Shown here: in pieces, positions 12,149-23,352 of the stretch
Position numbering within the stretch: the stretch's first letter is position 1
Layout of the letters: each line of letters begins with the position of its first letter
Source: Annulohypoxylon bovei var. microspora
Taxonomy: Eukaryota; Ascomycota; Sordariomycetes; Xylariales; Hypoxylaceae
Assembly: GCA_022836615.1 (NCBI GenBank)
Contig: MU405213.1
Span: 496,001 to 560,000, forward strand
Direction of reading: 5' to 3'
DNA: 64,000 bases
Translations under genes and position numbers: made by a program
Notes under the pieces: generated by a model
What the model was told of the DNA's origin: nothing
Databases searched by the model: none
Seen by the model: the letters and a program-made list of their open reading frames with translations, nothing else

Positions 12149-14149
12149 ATGAATCCGGCGCCTCCAGACATGTACTATCAGGCTCCGCACATGTCTGCTG
12201 GTCCAGCACCGCAACCCCAAACTGTGACATCCAACGCGTTACCTCAGTATGGTCATCAGCAACCAACACTATTACAACCGGGACCAGCACAGTACTCTGC
12301 TCCTCCTTATCAATATGGCTATGCGAATGGGTTGACATCTCCTCAGTCTGCACCTCCGGTGTCCGGTTCCATGGGCGCCCAGAATGTTCTGCCCCTTCCA
12401 GGAGTCGCGACCCAGGGGGGCATGCAGAACCAGTACCAAGGCTTTGACACGACAGGCCAAATTGCGCCACCGGGCATGAAACCCCGAGTCACTGCCACGC
12501 TTTGGGAAGATGAAGGCAGTTTGTGCTTCCAAGTTGAGGCGAGGGGGATCTGTGTTGCGCGTCGTGAAGGTAGGAATTCAACAATGCAAACTAGTAGAAT
12601 CTGAGGAATGAGCTCACAATTTTGACAGACAACCACATGATAAACGGAACGAAGCTGCTTAATGTTGCTGGCATGACTCGTGGTAGGAGAGACGGCATTC
12701 TAAAAAGCGAAAAAGTGCGCCATGTTGTAAAGATTGGGCCAATGCACCTCAAGGGGGTTTGGTAAGCTTCGAATTTGATCCCTAGTGATGGACAGTTGCC
12801 AATAACATCTTCTCAGGATTCCATTCGAAAGAGCTCTGGATTTTGCCAATAAAGAAAAAATCACCGAGCTATTATATCCTCTGTTCGTCCACAACATTGG
12901 GGCTTTATTATACCACCCTACGAACCAGAACCGGACAAACCAGGTCATGGCTGCGGCCGAACGCAGGAAGCAAGAGCAGAATCAAATGCGGAATGGACCC
13001 GGCCCTACACCTCCAGGCGGTGTCTTGCCGTCAATACAGCAACACCACCATCACATGGGACTCCCTGGACCGCAACCTTCACTCCCGTCGCATAACAATG
13101 CAGGACGACCTTCCCTTGATAGGGCTCACACGTTCCCGACGCCGCCGACTAGCGCGTCAAGCGTGATGGGAAGCATGGGTGCTTCTGAAAATTTCCAATG
13201 GAGTCAGCAAGGGATGAGCGGTGGTCAAGGTACTAATCCCATGTCTATTGATACAGGACTCAGCAATGCTGCACGTTCAATGCCAGCAACGCCGGCGACT
13301 ACACCACCTGGCAATACTCTGCAGAGCATGCAGCCTTATTCCCAAGGTAGCCAACCGTATGACAGCTCTCGTGCCGTATACAACGGTCAAGCTCCTCAGC
13401 AATCTCCCTACTCTCAACCGAATAGTAGTCCACAAGAGAGAAATATTTACGGTCAAACAAGTTCTTACCTCAAGAGTGAGATGGGACCTCCATCCGGACG
13501 ACCAACTGGTACGGGACCGAGTGAGCCTCCTGATGTGAAGCCATCGAACGGGATGTTGCAACATGGTGACGGTGTACCCCACCCCTCCGGCGAGGATGAA
13601 GCCGAGCACGAGGCCGAATATACGCATGATAGCGGAGCTTATGATGCCAACAGAACATCGTATAGTTATAATCCACCACCCGTTGCTGCGTTGCCGGGTG
13701 ACCATCAACATATTCCTCCGGAAATGACTGGCTCACCAAACCACCAAGCTGGGTCGGGCCGTGCGACGCCCAGGACCGCTGCACCACCGCAACCTTATTA
13801 TACTCAACAAACAGGATATAGTACGCCACCACGTGTACCACCTTCGAGTAACCTTTATAATGTAATGAGCGGCGACCGGGCGCCTACCAATGGTGCGCAG
13901 GCGCCAGATGTTTATAGCTCTCAGAGTGATATGGGCGCCCCGATGCAGAATGGGTATGCTACCCAACCAGTCATGAACGGCGCGCCCGGTTCCTTGAAGC
14001 GAGGCCGTGATGATGAAGACGACCTACCCCGACCGTCGAGTGGTGGGCTGGATTTGAAGCGTCGGAAAACCGTGATCGATGGGCCCATGCCTACACCGGG
14101 ATACGACACGATGAGCCGTCCAGCCTCTGCAGTAGCTCGCCGGCGGTAA
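12149..14149 (+). CDS. stuA: APSES-domain transcription factor StuA
   Basis: Spliced CDS join(12149..12569,12629..12761,12817..14149), 628 aa, with introns of 59 and 55 nt. StuA is a nuclear bHLH-like APSES regulator of conidiophore development, hyphal differentiation and often secondary metabolism. The APSES DNA-binding domain spans about residues 110-225, including TATLWEDEGSLCFQVEARG, the MINGTKLLNVAGMTRGRRDG segment and KIGPMHLKGVWIPFERAL; both introns cut within it, as in the family. The rest is Pro/Gln/Ser-rich low complexity, with RPSLDRAHTFPTPP (shared by StuA proteins) after it and basic nuclear-localisation clusters LKRGRD and LKRRK near the C-terminus, which ends ARRR. The ATG at 12149 begins MNPAPPDMYY, matching the MNQxQPYMD-type start of known StuA. 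The frame stays open 369 nt further upstream without an ATG (see findings). Confidence 0.95.
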
Positions 14150-17100
14150 CGCCTATCCGGTTGTTCGGTAGGCTATTGATGAGCTAATTCTTCTACGCAT
14201 TAATCTGGGTGTTTGGGCACTTGTGCGAAACTTGATTCTACCAGGACGAATCACTTCCGCGCCATAGAGTTCGACGCCGACTACGAGATACACACACACA
14301 CACTCCTTTGCTTATTATTCCCTTCAGAATCATTTGTATTCACTGCGACGATCCATCATCGGCATGTTTGGGCCTATCCACCAGAAGATACGATGACGAA
14401 AATTACGACTTCATTCTTGATTGTTATTAACTGCCGCTAAAGGCCGTGTAAATGCCTCACGAATTGACGCGTCGCATGGTGGACCTTAATTTTCTTGAGA
14501 TGATCATCGATTGCTTTTTTATTTTTATTTTTACGCTGAGAACAACGAGATACTCGAGCAACGCAAAAAATTCCCGCCTATCACGACTTCTAGGCGAGTA
14601 ATGTTCATGACCGAGGCTGCTTTTTGTTTTACTTTGTTCATCACATCCATCAGTCTCGTAGAGAACGTGAGGCTGGTAGCACAATTATTTTCCTATTTAC
14701 GACATGATGACGACCCGATTTTCTTCTATTCACCAAAAGGATGTGGTGTCTACTGTGGGCGTGTGTTGGAAATGTCCCTTCTGGTATCATTGGTCATGGA
14801 CTCGATGATGGAATTAAAAGCTATTGCCTGATACACAGCGAACTTAGATTCTAAGCTACATACAACTGTCCCAACCAATCGTATCACATATTGGGCTGTA
14901 AAGGGATTGAGCGGAAATTTCGTGACAGCGTTCCCCGGGATTATTACATTACCACTGCAATGGGATTGCCCTTGTCAGACATGCTCTACTTGCCCTTCCC
15001 ACATCGCCAATTCATTTATATCACGGTTCAAAGAAACCATCGGTTTGGTTTGGTTCCGTTCCTTGTGCATGACGCCGCGGCTCAGATGCTGAGACCACCC
15101 ATCTAGTCCGTACTCGTACAAAACCCCGTGCAACAAAGCACTTACTCCCTCAATAATTGCAGGGCCTCATTACATCCACTCGTCCTTTCGCGTCCATCGT
15201 ACGGGGGTTGGGAAATCCGACTTCGTGAAACCACTCGCGATCAAGCTCCCTTGCCAAGACGATGCTGTGATGTCTTAGGAAGACCGCCTACCTCACTGTT
15301 CTAGCCCACGATCCCGACGCTATTGGAGAAGTAGGGGACGATGAGTATTAGTGGAACCTTGATTGGGGGAAGGTGATGGACATGAAACGTTTTTCTATAC
15401 TGGTGAGGGTGGCCTGTGGCACCGCAACGCAGTGGCCCGATTTTCATGTAGAACCTCCATGGCTAGTGTTTAGTCCATAACGATGACGAGAGGGCTGGTA
15501 ACTAAATAAGTTCTCGTGGGCAGATTCCGGTCATCGCTGTTCCTTTTTCTTATTTATCCCCCCCTCACTCTCTCTGTAGGTGAGTGGTTTCGATTGACGC
15601 AATTATCACTGTAAATATATATATACCGGATGGCTATCTCAATGAATATATATGAATGATTAAAGTTATCAAATCTTAACTACCAGTTGGAAGAAGACAC
15701 GCCCAGGTAGTCAGTCTGGCTACTCGACCCCTGCGTGTTTGTAGATAGTGAGATTGTGCTTGGGTTCTGCAAACTTTTGAACAGAGGGACAAGTGTGCCC
15801 AAGTCCGAGGGAGTATATAGGCAGGTAATGTCTACTTCGTACGTCAAGATATCTTCGTAATACGCAATATATAGTAGCTTTTTACCATTTTACCCGACTG
15901 ACCGCTTCGTCTTCTAGATACTTGGACTTGGTAATACGTGATTAGGCACATACTCATGACTATCTCTGTCACGCAGTACAAGCCTGTTGCTACACATTTG
16001 AAAGTCAGGTGGTCGTGCAACTTGAAGTTGGGAGGGGGAACTGTCATATCATATCACAACGGATTAATATGGCATGGCGGGAGAAAGGAGACTTGGTTCC
16101 TATCTCTGCAAACTTACCTAGGTGCTTATCTGGGTAGTTATCAAAGGGGTATTCCTAGAATATTTAACCTTGCTGTGAGAGCCTATCAGAGACAATCTAT
16201 TTGGGCGCTACATACGGCTTCGAGAACGAAGTTGGCCTTGGATCGAGTAGACAGTAGGGGGGCCGATTTTGGGTACTAGGTGGATTATAGGAATGAAAAA
16301 GTCTTACCGCAACTGCGTTTCACAAAGTCAGCGTCTGGAACAATATGGTTATATGATTATACGGATGAGTAAACCCATGCTTACATGATCCATCCCAAAA
16401 GAAATAACTACGTTGGCGAATATATTGTTATACAATCGCGACATGTTAGGTGTTCATATGCCGTCGTGGAGTTGATTCCGTTCTGTCCGGCCAAGATCCA
16501 GAACATGGTACCCTCGGCACCGCTATCCTCTAGGAATGTATAATTCCCGATGGTATTGTTGAAGAGCTTCGGGTGACGCTGTAGCTTGTCGATGTCGATT
16601 CCCACTTCGTGCCTGAAGTGTTCGCGGGTCAGGTTCGGTTTAATCGCCGAGGGACGGGCCGGTCATCATGATGCTACTAGCAAAAAGGGGGAGAGAATGA
16701 AGAAAGCGCATTGTCCTAGGGAAGACTGATTCTTCGTGTATGTATAGCGTATAGGGAATTGTTGACTCTACTATGTTCTCAGAATAGAATGTGATTGTAT
16801 AGTATCTTTATAGGTCAACATCATCATGGCGACCGATTCATTACATCACAATGAGCAATGGTAAGCCTTTCTGCTTGATTTCCGAGGAGTCTGAGCTAAG
16901 TCTAGAGCCGACTAAAGGCATCGTTTTACTTCATAAGCTAGTGGGCTTGCAGGCTAAAACACGAGATTAGGATGCTGAGCAGACTGATGAAAGAATCTTG
17001 AAAACATGCTCACCTATCTAGGAGATTATAGATTTTCCAATTTATTAGGACATTCAGAAAGCTAAATTTGTCATCAGTGGCTGTTTTGATGATATTTGAT

Positions 17101-17705
17101 TTGTTTCGGTTTAGACATAAATGACGGCAGCAGTGAGGGTTCGACAATAACAACTGGGATTAAGGTAACTGAACCCTGGCCGGGTTCTGGCCAAAATGAA
17201 CAGGATCACGTTTGAATCCACTAATCTCTTCAGAATTAGATACGGGTTGTCTATTGAACGAAAGTAGCTTATCCATAGGTTGGGTGGACATTTGGATTGC
17301 CTACTGGCCGCCTGCAATCCCAGTGCAAAACACGGCACGTATGTAGTTTAGTGCAATGAAGAAAGGCACAAGTGAGAACTGCGCAGGTAAATTCGTGCCA
17401 AGAGCATAATAGCTCCAAGTATGGGATCGAGAGCGATGGGTATCAAGGAATGACCGACAATCCTACAGTTGAACGAGCTAACCGAAAAGCAAAGCCCACC
17501 AGTAACCATGAACAACCATCCAGCCCAGTAGAACATCCTTAGTAATACAATCAGGCATGACCGTCTTACCAAGTGTCTATCTTCGACCGGGGGTTCAAAT
17601 CCCGTTCTAAACACCGCCAGGGGGAGGTGTGATGTGGGGAGAGCTGCTGCTCGAAGACTCGCCTAGGTGAAACCTAATAAGCTTGTTTCCATGACGGACG
17701 AACCC
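14150..17705. other. stuA 3' region and intergenic, no confident gene
   Basis: The first several hundred bases should be stuA 3' UTR. After that no frame is convincing. Two items stand out and are described separately: a coding-like minus-strand piece at about 16408-16660 and a tRNA-like sequence at 17529-17615. A short AT repeat lies near 15613-15626. Confidence 0.5.
16408..16660 (-). pseudogene. coding-like fragment of unknown family
   Basis: On the minus strand a frame reads roughly KPNLTREHFRHEVGIDIDKL, then continues through HPKLFNNTIGNY and FLEDSGAEGTMFWILAG before a stop at 16408. The composition is far more protein-like than neighbouring frames, but it has no usable start: upstream in frame are TGA stops near 16667, and I see no convincing splice acceptor joining it to another exon. 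It could be the last exon of a decayed gene or a remnant left after transposition. I do not recognise the family with enough certainty to name it. Confidence 0.3.
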
Positions 17706-18374
17706 CTAATCCGCCTCCTCATCCTCATCCTCGTCACTGGTAGCCTCGATATTTGCCTTCGCCTTTTTCTTTGGCTTGGTCGTCTTCTCTGGCTTGGTCG
17801 TCTTCTCTGGCTTAGTCTTCTTCTCTGGCTTACTCTCTGCTGGCTCGTCTGACTCATCCGGCTCTTCTGCAGCAGCAGGCGCACTTGAGAGAGCTGGCGT
17901 TTCGTGACCCTTCTCTCGCAATACGGAATTGATGGAAGGGATAGCCTCGAGTAGCTTGTCGTATTGTTCGAGACTAATCATGATGCCCTAAGTTGGTATG
18001 TGATTAGATGACGAAGACATGAATGTCTCTTTCTCCAATCATGTAGCTTACCTTCTTTCCTGGCTTGAGGCTACCAGAAGCATCTGTGTAGTACTCGCGG
18101 ATGTTGACATAGGTCTTTCCCTTGAAATCGCTAATAGTAGCTCTGCGGGTACCGCCCAGCTGTAAGGAAACATATTAGTGTCAAATAGAAGACTAAGAAT
18201 GACACGATAACGTACACTCCAGAAATGATTGCCTTCGTCGTCTTTGCCGGAATCGCCACTCGTCTTGGCCTTCTTGTTGGGTTTCTTGCTTGGCTTGACT
18301 TCCTGATCACTCGGCACATCCTCATCTTCGTCGTCATCGCGACGCGATCGCTTGAGGTTCTTGAAACGACCCAT
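17706..18374 (-). CDS. PC4/Sub1-type transcriptional coactivator
   Basis: Spliced CDS complement(join(17706..17987,18052..18159,18216..18374)), 181 aa. PC4/Sub1 proteins bind single-stranded DNA and act in RNA polymerase II transcription and DNA repair in the nucleus. The N-terminal quarter is basic/acidic low complexity (MGRFKNLKRSRRDDDEDED, then KPSKKPNKKAK). The conserved PC4 fold follows: HFWSLGGTRRATISDF, KTYVNIREYYTD, LKPGKKGIMISLEQYDKL. Both introns (56 and 64 nt) fall inside or at the edge of this domain with clean GTACGT/GTAAGC donors. The C-terminus is a Lys/Pro/Glu repeat tail ending in an acidic stretch. The start is the first ATG, giving the usual short N-terminal tail. It is transcribed divergently from the sorting nexin gene, start codons about 760 nt apart. 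Confidence 0.92.
17771..17833 (-). repeat. 18-bp tandem repeat inside the PC4 gene
   Basis: Three near-identical 18-bp units (17771-17788, 17789-17806, 17807-17824) plus a partial fourth encode a KPEKTT-type peptide repeat in the C-terminal tail of the PC4-like protein. The repeat number may vary between strains. Confidence 0.8.
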
Positions 18375-19136
18375 TGTGGCGATTGCGATAGGCTTCTCTA
18401 CAAGATGCGAAGGATCGGTGGTGTTTGTAAGTTGAAGTTCGGAAGCTGGGGTAGGAGTGGATTCAATTGAGGGGAAAACGACGACTAAATACCTGAATAT
18501 GATTCAATGGTAGGTAACAAAGGAAGTCGTAGTTCAAAGAAAAGAGCCAAGACAGATGCGGAATGTGGGGTTGTGACTTGTCGCGTTAAATGCTTTGAAA
18601 GACGCGCCTTCTAGTGGTGGTTTGGTATGATCAATGCCCTTAGGTGTAGGTACCTAGGTACAGTACCTAGATTGAAAGCGTAGTGGCTTTAATCCTTTTA
18701 TGGCTTAGTGTGTTAAGGCCAATCAAGAAAGATCCCGATAGGTTCACCTTAGACCGGGATGTCTGGGTACATGCTGGTACATGTATAACTGTGAGTTTCA
18801 TATTATATTTGCATGTAGACAATACCTACGCACATGTTTAGGAGATGATCTGCATGCTAGACCCCTGGACGATGAAGTGCCTGTTTCCAAAATTATCATC
18901 CACGAATGTCGCCGAATTTCAAATCCAAGATATTCCCAACCAGCCATCGTATTCATTGTATCCATCACACCAGACCCACGAACTTCCAAGCTACCTGACT
19001 ACCTACCACATATATCTTCTCTTTAATCGATCCTACTCGACTATAAACCATTCTATATGAATGCGATGCGCCCACTACTATCACGCCCTAGACTTTAAAT
19101 AGCCTTTAATACCTAATTATCATCTTGGGAGTCCAG
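18375..19136. other. shared promoter region of the PC4 and sorting nexin genes
   Basis: No gene seen. The segment separates two divergently transcribed genes and must hold both promoters. A palindromic GTAGGTACCTAGGTACAGTA-type run lies near 18646-18670. Confidence 0.55.
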
Positions 19137-22100
19137 ATGAATACCGTTGACCATGCGCAACTCGGCGCATCTCCCGTTATCGTATCGCAAGATGAATCGA
19201 AACGATACTCGACCGAAGCGATAACCGGATCTGACGACAACCTCCAAAGCTATCCGACGAATCCGAAGAAACAAGACATACATGTATCGTCGTCGTCGTT
19301 GCCGTTGCCGTCGTCAAGTACCCAGCAAGATGTCGTGACCAAAACATTACAATTTTTGTCCACGGCAACTCCTGGAACCATCGGTGCCATTGTCATTGGG
19401 CTTGCTGCTATGACATACTTTGTCCTCGGTCAGATCGGTCTCCTACTAATTGGAGCTGTCGCTGGCATAATATTATTTGCAACGTGGGAATCCCGACATC
19501 CCGAATTGTCAAGGGCAGTTCGGGGCGAAAGGGGCTACGACTTCTTGGACCGCATATTGGAAACCACGCACACTACCAAATCACTCATTCAGATCGAACA
19601 GGATAATGAGCAAGATGCGCAGGCCTTAGCTCGGACCTTTGATGACTATCAACCAGAGACGCGACAGGCGCTAAATGCTCTCGTTGACGCTGTCATTCGC
19701 GACTATGTGGACTGGTGGTACGGCCCGATCGTGCCATCAGACAAGTCCTTTCCTCTCTCCTGTAGAAAGGTATTTGTCAAGTTCGTATTATCAATCTCGA
19801 ATCAATTGAGCCGCAAGCGACCCGCTGATGCTTTCGTCGACTTTCTTACTCACACGTGCTCTATCATCATCGTTTTCCTATCCGAAATGGCATCTGCTTA
19901 TTCAGAACTCCCTTCCGATACGAACTCGAATGCGGCAGATGCTATATATAACTATCTTGCTTCAAATACCGAAGCCCCATTGTCGAACTTGCTCAACCAG
20001 AGACAACAAGCAGGAAAATTCAAGATGGTTGCCGAGGACTTACTCGGCTTCCTGGATAAGTCCGCGTATGACTGTGATCCTGCTAGAGTCTTTTTAAGAG
20101 AGATACTTTCTACTATCATTCTTGAGGGTACATTGCAAACGTGTTCTAAGGCGGAATGGATAAATGCTTGGATAGTCTATCTTCTCGAGTCCGGGGAGAC
20201 AGACTTATCGCAAGCTATCGACGACGCAATCCAGGACCAGAAAGCCTTTGGTGATGTTGATGGCAATGTCGGGAACATTGGGCTCTCCAGGGGCAACCGT
20301 AACTCGTACGAAATGGACCGGGCTCGCCGTAAAGAGTCCACGCATAAGAAGCAGCTGTCCAAGGCCGACGAAGAGATGGAGAGGGCCATGGAAGAGATGA
20401 AGAGGCTCAATGCAATGATTGCGGAAGCCGATAAAGTTAAGACAGCACCAAATGGGAACCACGCAGGCGCTTCCAGTCTTAATAATACCTTACAAAGGAA
20501 TGCCAAGGAGCTTGATATGAAGATCGATGAGAAGCCAAATAGATCTTCCTTGGAGAAACCGAAGGAATTCGATTCGGATTCTAGAGTTGTATTTAAGGAG
20601 TCAATATTAGGCAAAACCGGAGACAAGGAAGAATTGTTCAGGTCTCCCACCTCTCCTAGATCACCTATGGATAACTCTAGTCATAGTTCGTCACAGGCCA
20701 ACGGAGAAGGGGGGCGACCTCATCGTCGTTTTACAAGCTTTGATCAGATAGTTCCACCAGCTAGGGAAGACCCCGAAGAAGGCGAATTACGAAATCCTCC
20801 GCCTCTAACACTTTACAATGCCACGGTAACGATCCATGACGACACGGGTAATGATAAAGGCCGGCTCCGTGGCAAGCCCTCCTGGGAATACCTCCTCCAG
20901 ATTGAGCCTGCAACCTCACACTACCCCGGTTGGATGATAATGAAATCATACATCCAATTCGAAGGCCTCCACGAGAGCCTGAGGCGAATTGCAACGATCT
21001 CAGGCTCGACGGCTTTTCTCGAAGCTTTCGCTACCTTTCCGAGCTGGAAGGTTCACACAAGATCGTCATTACGTGGCGAGATAGAAAGATATATGCGGAC
21101 AGCTTGCTCCGAGAAGGTGCTAGCCGAGTCCGAAGCCTTCAAACGATTTCTTGACAAGGGCCAAGAAACCCGGGTGGCTAACAGAGGTTTTTCCTTCGAG
21201 TCGGTAGGAAAAGGCATGCTTGATGTCATTCAGAATGCGCCTAAGGGTGCCTTGGATAGTGGAAAGGTTGTGGTCGGCGGAGTTACTGGTGTTTTCGGCA
21301 ACATCGGCCTGGGACCGAGGAAATCAACCAATTCCTCCCTGAACGAGCATCAGATCAAGGACTCTATTAAAACACAAAGCCCTACCAGCACCCGGCCGTT
21401 GTCAATGTCATCACTCCTGAGGATGGATAGTGCCTCGTCAGTGAATGGATCGGGGAAGTCTAGAGACAGTATGGATAGCCAGAGATCGTCCGTGATTTCG
21501 GTTCAACCAGGGAAAATAGCCCCTATGGATCGGCGCCCCAGTATTCAGGTAGACGTAGATCAAGACAGTCTTCACCCTGCAAGGGCTGACCGCTGGGAGC
21601 GGAGTTCGATTAGTGCAACGAGTAGCAGAGTACATAGCCGCGCCTCGAGTGCTGCCGCGCTGCGTTCTCCCGTGCGATCTCCATCCGAGCTAAGTTTTAC
21701 AAACATCAAGCTACCGCCTCCACCGGACGAGATCACAGATGATTACGGATCACCTACGAGCACGCGTCTGAGCGTTGACGGGAACGCAAGGCTAATGTCT
21801 GCTCCGAACGGCACCCCACCGAGTCGATCTTTCGGCTCAAGTCAGCCAGAAAAAGCAACAATGGTTAGTGGACATGTCAAACGACCGAATAGGCAATATG
21901 CGCCACTCTCGGAGCAGGAGACTCGTGTGGCTGTTGAGCTTCTTTTTGCCGTGATTAACGAACTCTACACCCTATCGTCGGCTTGGAACATCCGAAGGAC
22001 GCTTTTGACAGCGGCGAAATCCTTCCTTCTACGACCAGGCAACCCATCGCTTATATCCATCCAATCCCTAGTTCAAGAGTCGGTTCTTGAGGCGAACACG

Positions 22101-22397
22101 TCGGATGCTGGCATCGCTACGCACTTACGCAAACTAAGGGAGAATTCTTTACCCACAGAGGAAGAGCTCAAGGGTTGGCCCAAGGAAATGACGGCCGAGG
22201 AAAAGGAGGAGTTGAGGGTCAAAGCGAGGAAATTATTCATACAAAGCGGAGTCCCGACCGCGTTGATGGGGATCATGGGACAGTCGGCCACAAGTGAGGC
22301 TCTTGGCCGCATCTTTGACTGCCTCCAAATTGAAGAGGTCGCCAGAGGCCTTTTCTTTGGGGTCATGTTGCAAGCAGTGCGAGTTGTTACACACTAA
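19137..22397 (+). CDS. membrane-anchored sorting nexin (PXA-PX-Nexin_C), Mdm1/SNX13-14-like
   Basis: Single-exon gene of 1086 aa starting at the first in-frame ATG (MNTVDHAQLG). A hydrophobic segment at about residues 78-116 (TIGAIVIGLAAMTYFVLGQI onward) is the membrane anchor. The PXA domain follows at about 140-370. A Lys/Glu-rich probable coiled coil lies around 400-450. The phosphoinositide-binding PX domain is at about 558-672 (LYNATVTIHDDTG ... EGLHESLRRIATISG ... SEAFKRFLDKG). A Ser-rich linker leads to a C-terminal Nexin_C domain at about 930-1086 (VELLFAVINELYTLSSAWNI onward). Proteins of this class tether the ER to vacuole/endosome membranes and act in lipid handling. No RGS domain is visible between PXA and PX, unlike yeast Mdm1, so this is the RGS-less type. 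Divergent from the PC4 gene. Confidence 0.88.
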   Translation: MNTVDHAQLGASPVIVSQDESKRYSTEAITGSDDNLQSYPTNPKKQDIHVSSSSLPLPSSSTQQDVVTKTLQFLSTATPGTIGAIVIGLAAMTYFVLGQIGLLLIGAVAGIILFATWESRHPELSRAVRGERGYDFLDRILETTHTTKSLIQIEQDNEQDAQALARTFDDYQPETRQALNALVDAVIRDYVDWWYGPIVPSDKSFPLSCRKVFVKFVLSISNQLSRKRPADAFVDFLTHTCSIIIVFLSEMASAYSELPSDTNSNAADAIYNYLASNTEAPLSNLLNQRQQAGKFKMVAEDLLGFLDKSAYDCDPARVFLREILSTIILEGTLQTCSKAEWINAWIVYLLESGETDLSQAIDDAIQDQKAFGDVDGNVGNIGLSRGNRNSYEMDRARRKESTHKKQLSKADEEMERAMEEMKRLNAMIAEADKVKTAPNGNHAGASSLNNTLQRNAKELDMKIDEKPNRSSLEKPKEFDSDSRVVFKESILGKTGDKEELFRSPTSPRSPMDNSSHSSSQANGEGGRPHRRFTSFDQIVPPAREDPEEGELRNPPPLTLYNATVTIHDDTGNDKGRLRGKPSWEYLLQIEPATSHYPGWMIMKSYIQFEGLHESLRRIATISGSTAFLEAFATFPSWKVHTRSSLRGEIERYMRTACSEKVLAESEAFKRFLDKGQETRVANRGFSFESVGKGMLDVIQNAPKGALDSGKVVVGGVTGVFGNIGLGPRKSTNSSLNEHQIKDSIKTQSPTSTRPLSMSSLLRMDSASSVNGSGKSRDSMDSQRSSVISVQPGKIAPMDRRPSIQVDVDQDSLHPARADRWERSSISATSSRVHSRASSAAALRSPVRSPSELSFTNIKLPPPPDEITDDYGSPTSTRLSVDGNARLMSAPNGTPPSRSFGSSQPEKATMVSGHVKRPNRQYAPLSEQETRVAVELLFAVINELYTLSSAWNIRRTLLTAAKSFLLRPGNPSLISIQSLVQESVLEANTSDAGIATHLRKLRENSLPTEEELKGWPKEMTAEEKEELRVKARKLFIQSGVPTALMGIMGQSATSEALGRIFDCLQIEEVARGLFFGVMLQAVRVVTH

Positions 22398-23352
22398 GAT
22401 CGATGACTATAGGCGTATAATTAGAAGAGAATAGGGGTATCAGAAACGGATGGTGGGATCTCTGTACGGCTTAAGTACATTATCCCCTACCGTGACGATT
22501 GATGCATCTTGAGAAGTATGAATATTATACGACGGGCTGTACGAGTACTAGCGAGTTTTAAGGAAAGGGGCAAGGATATTTCAAAGGAGGCTTCGGGAGT
22601 CGACGAACTACGAACTACGAACTACCTACCTACCTACCTTAGGTACCTACCTACATAATGGAGATTACAAATACCTAGGTAACTAATCATGAAGAAACGA
22701 TACTAATTAATCTACCGACAAACGAACATCTAACTACCGGGCGAATTTTATTGGTCATCTTTTGCTGTGGTTTTTATGTAAAATTTACCTATGACAGGTA
22801 ACCAGATTGTATTCGCACCTATGTCGGTGCTTACCTACTACAGGTATGAGGTATGAGGTATGAGGTATGTAAAATGCTCTCGTCGATCACCGGAAAGTTG
22901 CTATTAGCCCTATCGCCGGCGAGTATAAGCCCATTATGTCCACTCTAGTACATCTATAAACCCACTGTGGCACTGCGGGGTAGCTGGGTAAGTAGGTACC
23001 TAAGCTAAACATGTACGCCTTTGTGGTGTGGGGTGAGGTGAGTCATTCCGAGCTTCTAGGGTTGTTTTTCGTATCAATGCCTATCGATCCCGGCCGCGAG
23101 ACCGGCGCGTATAGCTCCAAACGACCTGTTAGAATCGGAGCGTCTATGTTTGAAAATATGCAAACCTAACTAAGATATTAGCATCAAGATTTATAACTTT
23201 ACCTAGCCTAACAGATTAGAACCAAAAAGTATAACTATAACTATAGCGCCACATAAACAAACCATCACTTACATATAAAGCGGATCTAATCTCTTGCATT
23301 AAAGAGTGCTATTTCTCGCATAACTTCGTTTCTCTAGTCTACTCCGTACACG
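22398..23352. other. intergenic with simple repeats
   Basis: No gene seen. It holds a run of CTACC/TAGGT words at 22623-22655 and a 7-bp tandem repeat at 22842-22869. The right part should contain the 5-oxoprolinase promoter; an AT-rich stretch at 23150-23290 precedes its start. Confidence 0.55.
22842..22869. repeat. 7-bp tandem repeat (AGGTATG)x4
   Basis: Four exact tandem copies of AGGTATG between the sorting nexin and 5-oxoprolinase genes. No function is evident. Confidence 0.88.

Noticed and set aside
19125..19136. TTG-initiated extension of the sorting nexin by four residues
   Set aside because: The first ATG in frame is at 19137; there is no reason to invoke a non-AUG start.
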